64,000 bases of DNA, taken from the NCBI GenBank assembly GCA_963575745.1, contig CAUYUJ010014561.1, forward strand, positions 214,891 through 278,890, read 5' to 3'. The translations under genes and the position numbers were made by a program. Below, in pieces: positions 20,232-31,089 of this stretch. The notes under the pieces were generated by a model. It did not search any database. It was not told where the DNA came from and was given only the letters and a program-made list of their open reading frames with translations. Position 1 is the first letter of the stretch, and the number at the start of each line of letters is the position of its first letter. Origin of the DNA: Prorocentrum cordatum (lineage: Eukaryota; Sar; Dinophyceae; Prorocentrales; Prorocentraceae).

Positions 20232-21420
20232 GTTCCCTCTCTTGCTGTATGTTGGTCGGTCTTGCACCAGGCCAACCAAGCCCACAGCCCCTGCACCTGA
20301 TAGGTTTCCCGCTGTTGCTTGGCTGGCTGACAGTCGTCTCACGGACATCCTCTATGATTTGATGGTTGGAGCGTATCAGGGCAAGGGTGCCCCGCTTGGC
20401 TTCAACTTCGCCGACGTGGTCTTTGTCCCCATGGGCGACGAGCCGTCGGGCGCCATGGACGCGACCAGGCACGCGTCCAAGCTCCGACCAATGAGCCTCA
20501 ATAGTGAAGATGCCAAGGCCGTTTCTGCTGCAACGAACCGAACCCTCGCGCCGCTCGCTGCCGCGCGGACGCACCCGAGCCAGCAGGGCTCCGTGCGCGG
20601 TCGCAACTTCTTGTCGCAAGTCGTCCTCCAGGATGCGTTTACCCGCGCCGCCAGCCACCATCCCGTTGTTTCCTCTTCTTCTTTTTGTTTTGACCTCCGA
20701 GCTGCCGTCCCCTCCCTCTCCCAGCCCTTCCTTTGGCATGGGCCTGAGCGTCATCGCATCCCGGCGGGCTTCCTGAATCTAGCCCGTGCTCTATATTCGG
20801 GTGCTCTCGCCCACTTCGCGTTGCGGAACAGCCCGTCGCCCGCTCTTCATGGTTTCTTCTGGGGTGGTCCAGGGATGCCTCATCTTGGGCACGTTCTGGG
20901 TCCTCTTCATGGACCCCTTCGCCCACCACCTGCACTCCCAGCTGTCCTCGGCCGAAGCCTTGGCCCCTTTGCCCTGAACCCGAGCGATGGTGCCCACGAC
21001 TTCGGTGTGACGGCGGACGACGTGGGCGTCGCCCCCCTTTGGTTCGGATCCTCCCCCACCTCATCCCGCCGTTCGCCGCAGCCAGCACCTCCTGCCGATC
21101 TGGAGCTGCAGCCACAGAAGTGCTTGCGCCGCCCCGCTCGCCAAACCTTGCGCGCCACCCGTCGCCCGCATGCTTCGCGCGAGGACTGCCGAGCTGGCCC
21201 CAGAGTGGGCGTCCTTCCACATTCGGGGCTGCATTCCGTTCCTGGGATCCTCGTTCGGCCCCGGGCGTCCCTGGAGGCCCAGCGGGCTGGTCTTGTTCAG
21301 AAGTGGCGCGGGCGCGCAGGCGGCGTGGTTTTTTGTGACACCTCCAGCGGAAGCCAGTTGCCGCATCTACATGTTCGGCACCTTCTCCGTCTTTAACTCT
21401 GCCTGCCAGCTTGTTCCCCC
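20179..21420 (+). pseudogene. LINE-1 reverse transcriptase
   Basis: Frame 1 gives FCFDLRAAVPSLSQPFLWHG (finger/palm motif A, the catalytic Asp) and LNLARALYSGALAHFALR. Frame 2 gives SSGVVQGCLILGTFWVLFMD (motif B, usually GxxQGCPLS). Frame 1 returns with HDFGVTADDVGVA, where the ADD at 21013-21021 is the motif C core but the usual Tyr/Phe is Thr. A third shift leads to EWASFHIRGCIPFLGSSFGP and VFNSACQLV (thumb). Compensating one-base indels near 20845 and 20980 and another near 21150 show decay. Confidence 0.8.
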
Positions 21421-21426
21421 CTCCCC

Positions 21427-21620
21427 TCGGGCCGGGCGAAAGGGGGGGATTGGGAAAGGGGGGGTTACGAAATTGGCTGCATGCAGCTGGTTTCGGCTTC
21501 ACCGAGGGGCCCATTCCTCGATACATAGCCGCCTCCGGCGCCGGGAGGCGCCGGGGAAATCAGCTACGTGAGCTGATTCTCAACCCCCCCCTTTGCTATC
21601 CCCCCTTTCGCCCGACCCGA
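21427..21620. mobile_element. T7 TIR element nested in LINE-1
   Basis: Arms of about 60 bp: TCGGGYCGGGCGAAAGGGGG, then a G-rich stretch, then GCTnnnnTAGCT-like ends, inverted at the right. It follows the LINE thumb residues CQLVPPSP. Flanks are C-rich, so the target duplication cannot be called. Confidence 0.65.
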
Positions 21621-21834
21621 TCCCCCCGCCCTCCTCCGCTCCGGGCGTCACGTCCTCCACCCTCTCCTCCATCTCCCCCCCAATTCGCTTGGCATCGGGG
21701 AACTCCTCGGTCTCGGCTCTTGGTTTCGGTCCTCGATCCCCCGGTCCGCCCGAGTCCTGGCCCCTGGGCCTCCGCCCGGCGGACCGCGGTGGCCACGTTT
21801 CCCAGAGACGGCCCGTGAAGTATTGAAGCACGAG

Positions 21835-22412
21835 CTTGCCAAAAGCCGGATCAATTAGAGGTTCTCCGAGGCAAGTGTTCCTCTCTGGCCTCCGACATGG
21901 AGAAATTCCCGAGCGCTTCTCAAGGAGGACATTCGTTTTCTTCCCTGCTCGAGGGCCGGGGCGCGGCCTTGGAACTCCCGAGGGCCCAGGCCGACATGCA
22001 CGGCCCGACCGCTGCGTGCGGCCCCCGTGGCCTGCCGAGCGCGGCCCAGAGGCGCAGCTGCTCGATCGCCGCGTTTCGAGCGGCTGCTGTGCGGCGGCCC
22101 TCCAGGGATCGCCCGAGCGGCCTGGACCGCCGCCGTGGCCGCAGCGCAGGCGGAAATCGAAGCGGCTGCGACTGCCGCCCGTCGCCCTCGCCTTCGGCGT
22201 GTTTCTGGGCTCGTGTCAAGACGTTGGCTGGAGGCTGTGCGACCTCGGCCCAGATCCCGTCTGCGAATGCCTGCCCGTGTCTTTTCGGATGCTTGGCACC
22301 AGATGGGTTGTCCCACTACCTCGTGTGTCCTCGCCTCCTTCACCTCCTCGCTCGTCCTCGTGGTCACCTCCCGTCCTCACCTCTGTCGCCTGGGGCTTGG
22401 AGCAGTGCCTGA
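21835..22412 (+). pseudogene. LINE-1 C-terminal Cys/His region
   Basis: The frame near 22272-22345 reads CPCLFGCLAPDGLSHYLVCP, a CxxxC...H-x4-C pattern typical of the knuckle that follows the polymerase in these LINEs. Upstream residues ARAAWTAAVAAAQAEIEAAA in a neighbouring frame look like the linking helix. Frames change several times. No RNase H follows, so the element ends near 22430 or is truncated there. Confidence 0.65.
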
Positions 22413-22434
22413 TGACGAGTCATAATATCATCGT

Positions 22435-22619
22435 GCACGATGCCAGAAGATTGTCGCGCTGAGCTTCCATATTCACCACCTAAAAAAAGCAGATCTGGCC
22501 ACGCGGCCCCGTGCCGCGCTGCCGCCCTACCATTACGCAATACGATCGGCTGCCCGCGCAGCGATGCGCTGCTGAGCTCTGCCGAGTAGCTGACACGAAC
22601 TGTCTGTCAAGCTGCGTGC
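22435..22619. other. No gene recognised
   Basis: Begins with an A-rich patch (CTAAAAAAAGC near 22481) that could be the LINE-1 3' end, followed by mixed sequence. Confidence 0.4.
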
Positions 22620-22727
22620 GCTCCTCCTCCTCCTCCTCTTCCTCCTCCTCCTCCTCCTCCTCCTCTTCCTCAGCATCAGCCTCATCATACTCATCCTCAT
22701 ATTCCTCATCATCATTATCATCACCAC

Positions 22728-22773
<46 letters not shown>

Positions 22774-22835
22774 GTCATCAGCATCATCATCATCATCATC
22801 ATCGTCATCGTCATCAGCATCAGCATCAGCATCAG

Positions 22836-22890
<55 letters not shown>
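22620..22890. repeat. TCC/TCA compound microsatellite
   Basis: TCC runs pass into long TCA runs with CGTCATCAGCATCAGCATC interruptions. Confidence 0.95.
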
Positions 22891-23134
22891 CTCCGCCTCC
22901 TTATCCCTCCCCCCCTCCCTCCCCCACCCTCCCTCGCAGGCACAAGGGACGCAACAGCCCGACACTGGCCACCGCAGTGTCTCGGCGTGCTCTGCTCGCC
23001 CACCTCGACTGCCTCAGCTTGCTGCGAGTGCCCCTCGGGTGCAGGCGCTCCGCATGGACGCGGGGCCCGCCCCCGGTATCCGTGGGGGCCCCTTCCCCCC
23101 CTGCCCCACCGGGCGGGGGCCGATGTGCCCTTGG
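22891..23134. other. No gene recognised
   Basis: C-rich then mixed sequence that ends at the target site of the long T1 element. Confidence 0.4.
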
Positions 23135-23404
23135 CGCTCGGCTTAAGTCGGGCACGTGCCCCTACAGGAGGAAGATTCGAGAGTAGTGAAAATTCTTGAC
23201 GCTTCGCGTATCCCCACCAGCCCATCCAGCAACGACGCCCAGGCGAGTAGAGGTGATCATGGAAGCGGGGCAGCATACAGAGGAACAAGGGGCTGGGGAG
23301 GCCGTCGTACCCCAAGGGGGGGGGGATGGAGGAGGAGTCGGAGGCGGAAGAGGAGGAGGATGATGAGGGTGGGGAGGGAGGAATGAGGAGGAGGAAGAAT
23401 AGGC

Positions 23405-23539
23405 GGATGATGATGTTGATGTTGATATTAATGATGCTGATGATGACGATGATGGTGGTGGTCTTGACGATGGTGATGGTGATGGTGATGGTGATGGTGA
23501 TGGTGATGGTGATGGTGATGGTGATGGTGATGGTGATGG

Positions 23540-23591
<52 letters not shown>

Positions 23592-23640
23592 GGTGGTGAT
23601 GATGATGATGATGATGATGGTGATGATGAGGGGGAGGAGG
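23405..23640. repeat. GATGGT/GAT/GGT microsatellite
   Basis: GATGGT hexamers, then GAT, then GGT triplets, inside the long T1 element. Met/Val and His pseudo-proteins arise from it. Confidence 0.95.
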
Positions 23641-23659
23641 AGGAGGATAAGGGCGATCA

Positions 23660-23960
23660 GAAGAGTCAAAGGCCTCTTGAATGCCTCGCGGAGTCTCTTG
23701 GGATGTCTCTTGGGATACTCTTTGAGATCTCTTGGGCGTCTTGGGGGCCTCTTGGCGGTCCCGGGAGCTTCTTGGACCGTCTTGGGTGCCTCGGGGGAGC
23801 CTCTTGGGGCCTCTTTGGGGCCTCTTGGGGGTATTTTGGGGGACTCTTGGAGGCCTCTTGGGGCCTCCTGGTCGCCTCTTGGGGCCTCCTGGGCGCCTCT
23901 TGAGGCCCTCTTGGGGCGCTCTTGGGAGCCTTGGGAGCGCTCTTGGGGCCATCTTGGAGG
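23660..23960 (+). repeat. GGGGCCTCTTG degenerate minisatellite
   Basis: About 25 copies of an 8-12 bp unit around TTGGGGCCTC. The same motif family is at 25085-25370, 37600-37770, 49990-50660 and 59770-60050. Confidence 0.85.
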
Positions 23961-24127
23961 TGATCGATCAAATGAAGGGGGTCCCTCAATTAGCACCCCC
24001 CCTCGGGAGCCTCTAAAATCGGCCAAAACCCTAGTAAAACCGATGATTTTGGCTTCCTCGCCGAGGCCGTTTTGGACGCTCCAACTACCAGCGAAACCCC
24101 CCGTCCAGGTCCAGGGGAGGGGGTTGG

Positions 24128-24149
24128 GGGGAGGGGTAAACCCCTCCCC
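24128..24149. other. Perfect 9-bp stem hairpin
   Basis: GGGGAGGGG, loop TAAA, CCCCTCCCC. A strong hairpin inside the long T1 element; function unknown. Confidence 0.7.
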
Positions 24150-24330
24150 GAAGGGGATGATGGAGGGGTGGAAGAGGAAACTCCCGGAACCACCTACGCC
24201 CAGAGGGCTGGTGGGATTAGCCCAGTGACGATTTGTCGTTTCTGGTTGACTGCTTGTGATTTTGGTTGGACTTTTTTATTGTTCTTCCAAAGTCCGTCTG
24301 TAGGAGGACACGCCCGACCTAACGCTCGGC

Positions 24331-25080
24331 AGGTCAGCGGCACGAGCCCCGTCGTGGGGGGTTGCAGTCCTGTCGTCGACTGCTCGTGTCGGAGGTTGAA
24401 ACGTGGAATTCTCCACCCTGGCAAGTCGACTACATCGAATTGTCCCCTGATCGGTTCTCTAGCGGGGGGCTGCGGCCGCAGTGCGTGGCGGGCCTGCGCT
24501 CGCCCGGTCTGGCCCCAGGGCCGTCGTCAAAGGAAGGAGTCGCCTGCCGAATGGGGTCCCCGGGGTGGCGCTTCGGGGGGAGCAGGCCGACTTCGGCCAG
24601 GCCAGGGGGGCCAGAGGGGCCCCAAGCACTCGTGCTTCCCGCTGCGAGCAGCGCCGCGTCCAGAGTTGATGCTCTGCGTGCACATCTGGGCAGGTTTAGT
24701 CCGTGCCCTCATCAGCTGAACCTGCTGCATCGGAAGGGTTGGTTTCCCAACGCCCAGACCGCACGAGGTCCTCCAGGTGTACTTCGCGCATGGCCACGGG
24801 AGGCTCAGGGACTGTCTGTGATTTGCCGTCCTCCCAAAGGAAGATTACATCGGATTCGCAGTCGGGGCGATCTTCTCTCGAACCACGGGGATGTTTCCCC
24901 CTGCCCCAGCAACTCAGCGTCTGTGTTATTCAGGAGGCTTGCGCCACCCCGCCGACCCCAGAAGAGGATACGTGCGGCTTCCGATGTTGTATTCGTTGGT
25001 TGCCGCTTCCAGTCGTGCTGCCTGCGTGTAAGTCGTTGTTGGTGGCGCGTCTTCCTCTTCCTCCGCATCTGATGCGTGGC
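24331..25080. other. No gene recognised
   Basis: A plus-strand open frame of 236 codons (24362-25072) spans it, with scattered Cys residues (for example SCRRLL and CPHQLNLLHRKGW). I recognise no domain. It lacks the repeats seen on either side and is the least repetitive open frame in this half. Confidence 0.35.
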
Positions 25081-25084
25081 TCCC

Positions 25085-25412
25085 TGGAGGCCTAGAGGAG
25101 AGGCCCCTTGGATCCTGTTTTGGGCTCCTGGGTCTTCTTGGGGCCTCGTGGGGGCATGCTGGGGGTCCTGAGGGCCATCTTCTGTGGAGGGGCTCCCAGG
25201 GCCCCTGCGAGTTCTCCCTGCTGGTCCTCTCTTGGGGGGCCATCTTGGAGCCTTTTTGCCAGTCTTGGGGGCCTTTGGGGCCGTCTTAGGGCCCTCTCGG
25301 GGCGTCTCGGGCCGCTTTGGGGGGCCTCTTGTGCCGCTCTCGGTGGCCGTCTCCGGCCGTCTTGGATCATCGGAAGTCCGAAACGGCGAGAACGCGAAAA
25401 TCATGTTTATAA
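25085..25412 (-). repeat. CCAAGAGGCCC minisatellite with head motif
   Basis: A degenerate 9-12 bp repeat (minus-strand GGCCCCAAGAGG) ends at a conserved head on the minus strand at 25372-25412, ATGATTTTCGCGTTCTCGCC followed by GTTTCGGACTTC. The head is repeated next to the same minisatellite at 49948-49996 and 59845-59893. Confidence 0.75.
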
Positions 25413-26495
25413 CCGTCATATGTATATATAGAAAGAAAGAAAGAAAGAGTTCATACACAAAGTAAGGGCGGTTTTCCTCTTCTGGCCATCTTTGGGGTTG
25501 TTGAGGCCTCTCCAGCGTACTGGATCCTTGCTGGAGCCATCTTGGAAAATATTTGGAGCATCTTGGCAGCCACGGAGGGTGGAGTCGGAGGCTGCGAGGG
25601 TCTGGGAAATGCGTTGACGAGCTCGCGCCCCCACCACCCACCACCACCGCTTACTCTGGGAGTTTGGACCCCAGGGGAGGGGTATGAGGGAGGCGGACAG
25701 CCAAATGTCTAACACGCATGTTCGTCCCAGGCAAGCGGGGGTCGGCTGGTTTAGAGCATGTGCGCCGCTTCCGACAGGCCCGCGTGCGTTCTTGCAGCGA
25801 CCATCCGGCTGGGCCCTCTGCAGCAGCTATGGCCAACAGCTTGTAGATATTGCACGTTCTGGTCGCTCGCCGGTGGAAAACGTCCGGCGCTTTTGGGCAA
25901 CCGCGAGATCAGCAGGAGTGTGAGAAGCTTTCACCAGGTCAGCCGTGAGATCAGGCGGTGGACATCGGGCTTGGAGGAGACTAGAGTTGGGTTGTGGGGG
26001 CAGCTCGGACGGGGAAGAGATCGAGATGACGAGTAGCTACAGGGAGGAGGACATGGTTGATATGAGGGCGTGGAGGAAGTGTGCAAGGGAAAGCGATCTT
26101 GGAGGGTAAGGGATGAGGCAGAGGATGCAGAAGATGAGGGGCAATTGAGCAGAACAGTTCGATGCGGAAAGGCAGATGCACCGAAGAATGCGTTAGAATT
26201 TGGATTGTGACCGCCATGGCCGAGGAGCACATACACAATCAACCCGCACAGTGAGGATGAGCGACTTTGCAAGGTTGCCCTTGCATCCTCCCCCTTTGGT
26301 CCATCCTTGGCCGCTGTCGCTGGGCGCGCTCAACTCGCGAAGTGTCGGCATGGCCTTTCTCCAGTGCCCTTGCATCCTTGCTGTGCGTCTTCATCATGTG
26401 GGTCGACTGCAGACGAGGAGGCTAGTGGAGTCAAGCCAAGTCGCATACGCGCACGGACTCAGCAACGCCTGCTTTGTTGCGGTGAACTCTTCTGA
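25413..26495. other. No gene recognised
   Basis: Mixed sequence with a short GAAA run (25428-25449) and a purine-rich patch (25990-26150). Small open frames only, none with a recognisable domain. Confidence 0.35.
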
Positions 26496-26699
26496 TATGG
26501 TATCAGGTGCTCTTTGACATTGACCCCGACCATGTACGAAGCCTGTCTGTGTTGAGCACTCCAGTGTTATGGAAACATATTTCCCTGTCCGTCCAGGTAT
26601 GGCAACAGGTGCTCTGTGAAATTGACCCCAGCAATTCACGAAACCTTTATGTGTTGAGTTATCCCAGTGCTCTGGAAACATATTGCCCTGTCCGTTCAG
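26496..26699 (+). repeat. Two 102-bp direct repeats
   Basis: GGTGCTCT at 26506 and at 26608 mark a 102-bp period. The copies are about three-quarters identical. Because 102 is divisible by three, one frame stays open and encodes two related 34-residue segments (VLFDIDPDHVRSLSVLS / VLCEIDPSNSRNLYVLS). Coding status is unknown. Confidence 0.7.
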
Positions 26700-26787
26700 G
26701 AAACAAGTTGCGCCTGTTCTAGAAACAGGCTTCGCCTATTCCGGAATCAGGCAACGCACAGTTGACACATTTTGTTGTTTGCTCGCT

Positions 26788-26863
26788 TGCCAGCATTGGA
26801 ATCGAACCAATGTTTCGGTGTGTACCACGACGATGTCGGAATGAACCCACGTCAGGTCTGGCA
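26788..26863 (-). other. tRNA-like remnant
   Basis: On the minus strand a 76-nt segment begins TGCCAGA and ends GCTGGCA (6 of 7 acceptor pairs). It has a perfect T-arm: ATTGG, loop TTCGATT, CCAAT. No proper D or anticodon arm can be drawn, so it is not a functional tRNA. It could be a pseudo-tRNA or a tRNA-derived SINE head, or chance. Confidence 0.35.
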
Positions 26864-28015
26864 GTTGACATCCACCAGGATTAGATAAGGCAAGTTGTTG
26901 TTTATGATTGTGGATGTTCTCCGCGCGTCCGTTCCTGGGCCAAGGCAGGAAGTAGCCAAAGTTGATGGCTGCCCCATGTGCCATAGATTGCAACGAGACA
27001 CAGTTGCCCAACTCGCCGAACACCCCTTCGTGATGCGTTGTTGTTTGTATGGTAGAGTTGGCTCCCCTGATTGTTGGTACCTGGTCTTGCGCGGCGACTC
27101 TAGGAAATCTGGGCGATCACAGTGGTGTCACAAAATCAAAGGACGTCCTGAGCAACTGCCAACCCCACGGCAATGATGTCCAACCCCAAGGCGGCGGCCT
27201 TGGCAGGCCTTCGATACGATGTCGAAGGGCTGTCAGGTCCTTGCTGCATATTACTTACGCAGGGGGACCTTTCTAGTTTCGCAGCTGAAGTTGGACGACC
27301 ACCCCCTTATGCGGATCGCCTCGCCTCGCCTCGCCGCATCTTCTTTCTCCACTTTTTTCCCCTTTTGTTCTCTGCCTCCTCTTCTCTTCGTACGCCCGCC
27401 CTTCCTGTTCCCCATTTTTCTTGTTCAATCCATATCGCCGTCGCTTCAAATTTGTGCCACCTAATTTTCCAAACGCCACGGTTCCGCTCCGGTGCAGGTG
27501 TAGATCGCCAATGTACACAGTCATTTCGTTGTCGTGACATAATTGCACACGGAATTCAATATCTGAACACACAATGGCATCTACAATCTTCTATACCACC
27601 AATGGGTTTCCACAGTTGCACGTCCGCATTTCCATATCGAAACGATCGGTGTATTTGTCCCCGTTCCGTTCTGGTTCATGGTAAAATGGACCGAATCCTG
27701 TTGAAGCGTCGGCGGTAAAACGGTAAGCATATAGTTCATAATGAGTGCTCGCGAAAGCAAGCCATACGCGAATTTCAACTCCATTGTTAATTCTTGTCTG
27801 TAGCAGACGCGCTCCTAAAACCGACTGGTCCTTCTGGAGCAAAACCCATCCACATTCGTAGACGACGGATTTCCAATAACGGAGACTTGCGTTGACGAAC
27901 CATTCAATATTGCAGCGTTGGGTGCTTAGGGCCAGGGCCTAAGTTTCGGTTTGGGACAGCCTCTTCTGGGGCCCTTTTCTTTGTTGTTCGTCCTTCCCTC
28001 CCCTTTCCTATTTCC
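26864..28015. other. No gene recognised
   Basis: Balanced base composition with several open frames under 190 codons; none shows a domain I know. Confidence 0.35.
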
Positions 28016-28730
28016 TTGATTCCTCTCTTTTCTTTCCCCCTTCCCAGCTCCTTCATCATCCTTTCTTTTTCTGTTCGTTCTCTCCTCTGCTTGGCCTCTT
28101 TATCTTATTCCTCGCCTTCCTCCTCTATCAGCTTCCCCTTCTTCTCCCAAGCCCTCCGCAGCCAAGAAATAACAAACCGAAACAAGAGAAAAGAAGGAAG
28201 TAGGAAAAACAAGAAAAAGTAAAAAAAGCGTTTCCGGGAACGTCGCCGCGGGCGCCGCTGCCGCCGTCGTCGCTTTCATTGCCAGTATCGTTGTCATTAT
28301 CGTTATCGTTTCCGCCTCACTATCATTGTTGTTGTCATCGACGTCCGTGATTGGAATAATTATTGTTTAAAACGATGTTTTGGGGAAAGCTTTGATTTCG
28401 AAGAAACCGGAAAATAACGTCACGTTTTTCAATATCGCATGGTTCCCGCTTTTATTGTTGCTTTCAACGTTCGATCCGTGCGTGAGTTGTTTTTTGCAGG
28501 GTCTTTTTTGCTTTTCACCCATTTTTTGATTGCCAAACTTGGCGGGGTTTACAATTTTCGTCGCCCTCGGGTTTTTGGTTCTCTTCTCTCTCCCCCTCCC
28601 CTCCCTTTCTTTTCCGTCCCCCCTTCCCTCTTTCTTTCCCTCTCTCTCCCCTGTTGTCGTGTCCCGCCGTCGCCTTCGTTGTTGTTGTTGTTGTTGTCCG
28701 TCGTCCCCGCTCCTTTTCGCCCTGTCCGCC
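28016..28730. other. Pyrimidine-rich low-complexity region
   Basis: CCTTCC/TTCTCTC-rich strand asymmetry with a purine-rich patch near 28145-28235 and a GTTGTT run at 28677-28698. No gene was recognised. Confidence 0.6.
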
Positions 28731-29965
28731 CCCCCGAACCTTGTGCGTTGCCTGGAACGCGGGAGGGGCGCTTTGTTTTCCATCGTGCGTTCGGTGCTTC
28801 CCACTCTTTGTCGTCCTCTTCGCTCTTTTTCGTTGTTGCGTTGTTCTGCTCTCCTTCTTTGCCTCCTCCTCCCTTTTTACCCCCGTCCCGTCGCAGGATA
28901 TGCGTCCGCAATGTTTTTACAGTTCTTGTTTCCGGCCAGCTTTATTTTTCAGTATTTCCGGACAAATGATGTCAATTCCATAAATTGTGTTGCCGCTTCC
29001 GGGTTTCTACTATTTCTGTAGACTCGCTGCGACATGTTCATTATAAATTGAGATTGTAATTATTTGATGTATTGAAACCAGAGATTGATATGGAAATTTG
29101 GGTCAGCAATTCTGAGACACGCCATGGGAACCCGTGTCCACATTTGTCGAAATTGCGGTCCGTAGATGAAGAAATTGAGGTCTGTAAGTGTGAAAACTGC
29201 GGCCTGTAAGTGTGGAAATAACGGCCTGCTCTTGGCCAATCATTGGAAATAAAATCAAATTATTGTATGTCTATCATTTTTTTCAGCAATCTCCCATGTT
29301 GTATGCGATTTATGTTCTGTTCGATTTGTCACGCGTGAAGAATCGCATGCAGTTTGTGATTTAACGCGTGTTCATTAAGATTCGGTGCGTTGTTTGTTAT
29401 TTAACGTGTGTGAAATGTGATTGGTTGCGTGTTGTTTAAGATTTAAGGTGTATGATTGAGAATTGGTTTGCAATTCAAATTGTGTTACATATTTTCGCAG
29501 ATAAGACATAAAAAAACAACGGAATCATCATCCGACGGATCAACAGATCGTAATGCAATAGAGATTTCACTAACGAATTGAATTAGCACAAAAACGAACG
29601 AATATTACCGGAATTGGTATGCATTCGCAAACGGGAATAGTCATTTCCAATAGAATCGGCAATTAACCACAATGGAACCGAATTGAACGGAATCGGTATT
29701 CAACCTCAACGGAATCGGTATTTCATCGAATCGGTAACTATTTGCACATAAAAATTTAATCAGACGTGGTTTCTGATTTTTTTGGTTGTTTGTATCAACA
29801 AATTTGAATCCCATCATTGACGGAATTATTTTGTCTTTGCCGTCATTAACGGCAATACCGAAAATTAAGGAGGAAGAAAAAAAAAAAAAGAGGAGAAAGA
29901 TGAGAAAAAGGATGACGGAAGGAAGGAACGATGGATAAAAGGTTGTTTTTTTGATTTCTATCGGA

Positions 29966-29996
<31 letters not shown>

Positions 29997-30480
29997 AAAA
30001 AAAAAGAGGATGAGAAACAAAATTCGTCAGCTTGCATCTCACGAAATAAAGAAAAGGCAATGCGAAGTAGAGCAACGATTGTTTCGAGCAACGAATGCAA
30101 AAAAACAAAAAGCTTCAGAGCCGCAAGTTTCAGAGCAATCTTCAAAGGAGAGGTCCTGAGCCTTTCTGCATGGACGAAGAGAAATAAATGATGAGAAGGA
30201 ATGATATTTCCCCTATTGCCACATTGGACATTCCGTCGTGGTCTACTTCCTTTCTTCCTCTTCCTTCTATTTTGTAATTCGCGTCGACTGAACACTCTTA
30301 TGCACGAGCTCCGGATTCTTTTCGCACGGAAACCGGCCCAAGAGGCATTCATTGTCCGCAAAGAAAATTAATCGTTCAATATGATTCGGCGCGGCGCACA
30401 TTCGTGAAGTGTTTTTCCCTATCCTCTTCTCATCCTCCCCCGTTGCCCTTCTTATTGCAAGGTTGAAGAACCGACCTACA
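28731..30480. other. AT-rich region, no gene recognised
   Basis: The most AT-rich part of the window. It contains short local repeats: GCCTGTAAGTGTG (29150-29235), TTTAACGYGTGT (29355-29420), and GGAATCGGTATT (29690-29735). GA runs are at 29965-29990. Open frames are short and unremarkable. Confidence 0.5.
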
Positions 30481-30484
30481 GGCA

Positions 30485-30850
30485 TTGGCGAAACATTATT
30501 TCATGATACGAAGAGGCCTGGAGGGCACGGCGAGGCCGAGGAGGCAAACCCAGCCTAAAAGTTTTAATTCGCCCTTCGTTTTCAAGGGGCGAGCACTGCA
30601 ACACAAGAATGGAATCCATATTTCCCCAAGCCCGAAATTCGATTTAAATTTTGGTTCTCGCGTCTGTGGGAAATTCCGCCCTCTGCTGGAACCCTTCCCC
30701 CCCTTCCCCTGCTGGAGCCATTCCCGCCCCACTCCTCCGAAAATCCCCCTTTCCTTGCTGGAACCCTTTCCCCTTCCCCTTCCTCCCCCAGCACGCCCCC
30801 CTTCCCTCTACCCTAACCCTTCCCTCCCTCCCCCTCCTCCCCTCGAAAGC
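30485..30850. other. C-rich segment without recognised gene
   Basis: A proline-rich plus-strand frame starts near 30485 and continues into the repeats that follow. Composition, not homology, keeps it open. Confidence 0.4.
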
Positions 30851-30854
30851 CGAG

Positions 30855-31030
30855 AAGTCGCTACCGATTCGAACCCCTCTCTGGATCCAGAAAACCGGGG
30901 AAAAACAGTACCGGTTCGATCCCCCCCCCCCTCCGGATCCGGAAAACCAGAGGGGGAGTATACTGGTTCGAACCCGTCCCCCCCTCCAAAACCGGAAGGG
31001 GATCACTACCGGTTTGACCCCCTCTCTCCC
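30855..31030 (+). repeat. GGTTCGAACC-containing minisatellite, block 1
   Basis: About four degenerate units of 40-55 bp with ACCGGTTCGAACCC, then GATCCGGAAAACCGG. Inverted relatives occur at 31620-31820. GGTTCGAACC resembles a tRNA B-box but is part of a tandem unit. Confidence 0.7.
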
Positions 31031-31089
31031 CCCCGCGCACCGTCAGCAAACGATTCCCGGTCCCCATTACCGTCCGCATCATATCCCCC

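Larger units (their letters stand above)
18790..22430 (+). mobile_element. LINE-1 remnant with 5' inversion
   Basis: The first 0.7 kb encodes an APE-type endonuclease on the minus strand; the remaining 2.9 kb encodes the linker, reverse transcriptase and C-terminal Cys/His segment on the plus strand. The outer end of the inverted part is the end of the endonuclease, and the plus-strand part resumes with the linker that normally follows it. This is the layout produced by twin priming of LINE insertion. Several frameshifts and a nested TIR element show it is inactive. Confidence 0.7.
23143..24322 (-). mobile_element. Long T1 TIR element, copy E/F (1.18 kb)
   Basis: The left end TTAAGTCGGGCACGTGCCCC and the right end TCCTCCTACAGACGGACTTT (minus-strand reading inward from TTAGGTCGGGCG) match the ends of the short T1 copies. 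They are flanked by CGCTCGGC at 23135-23142 and at 24323-24330, a perfect 8-bp duplication, so the two ends belong to one insertion. The extra 1 kb is simple-sequence and minisatellite DNA, not a transposase. It may be a later insertion or expansion in a normal 160-bp copy. Confidence 0.85.
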
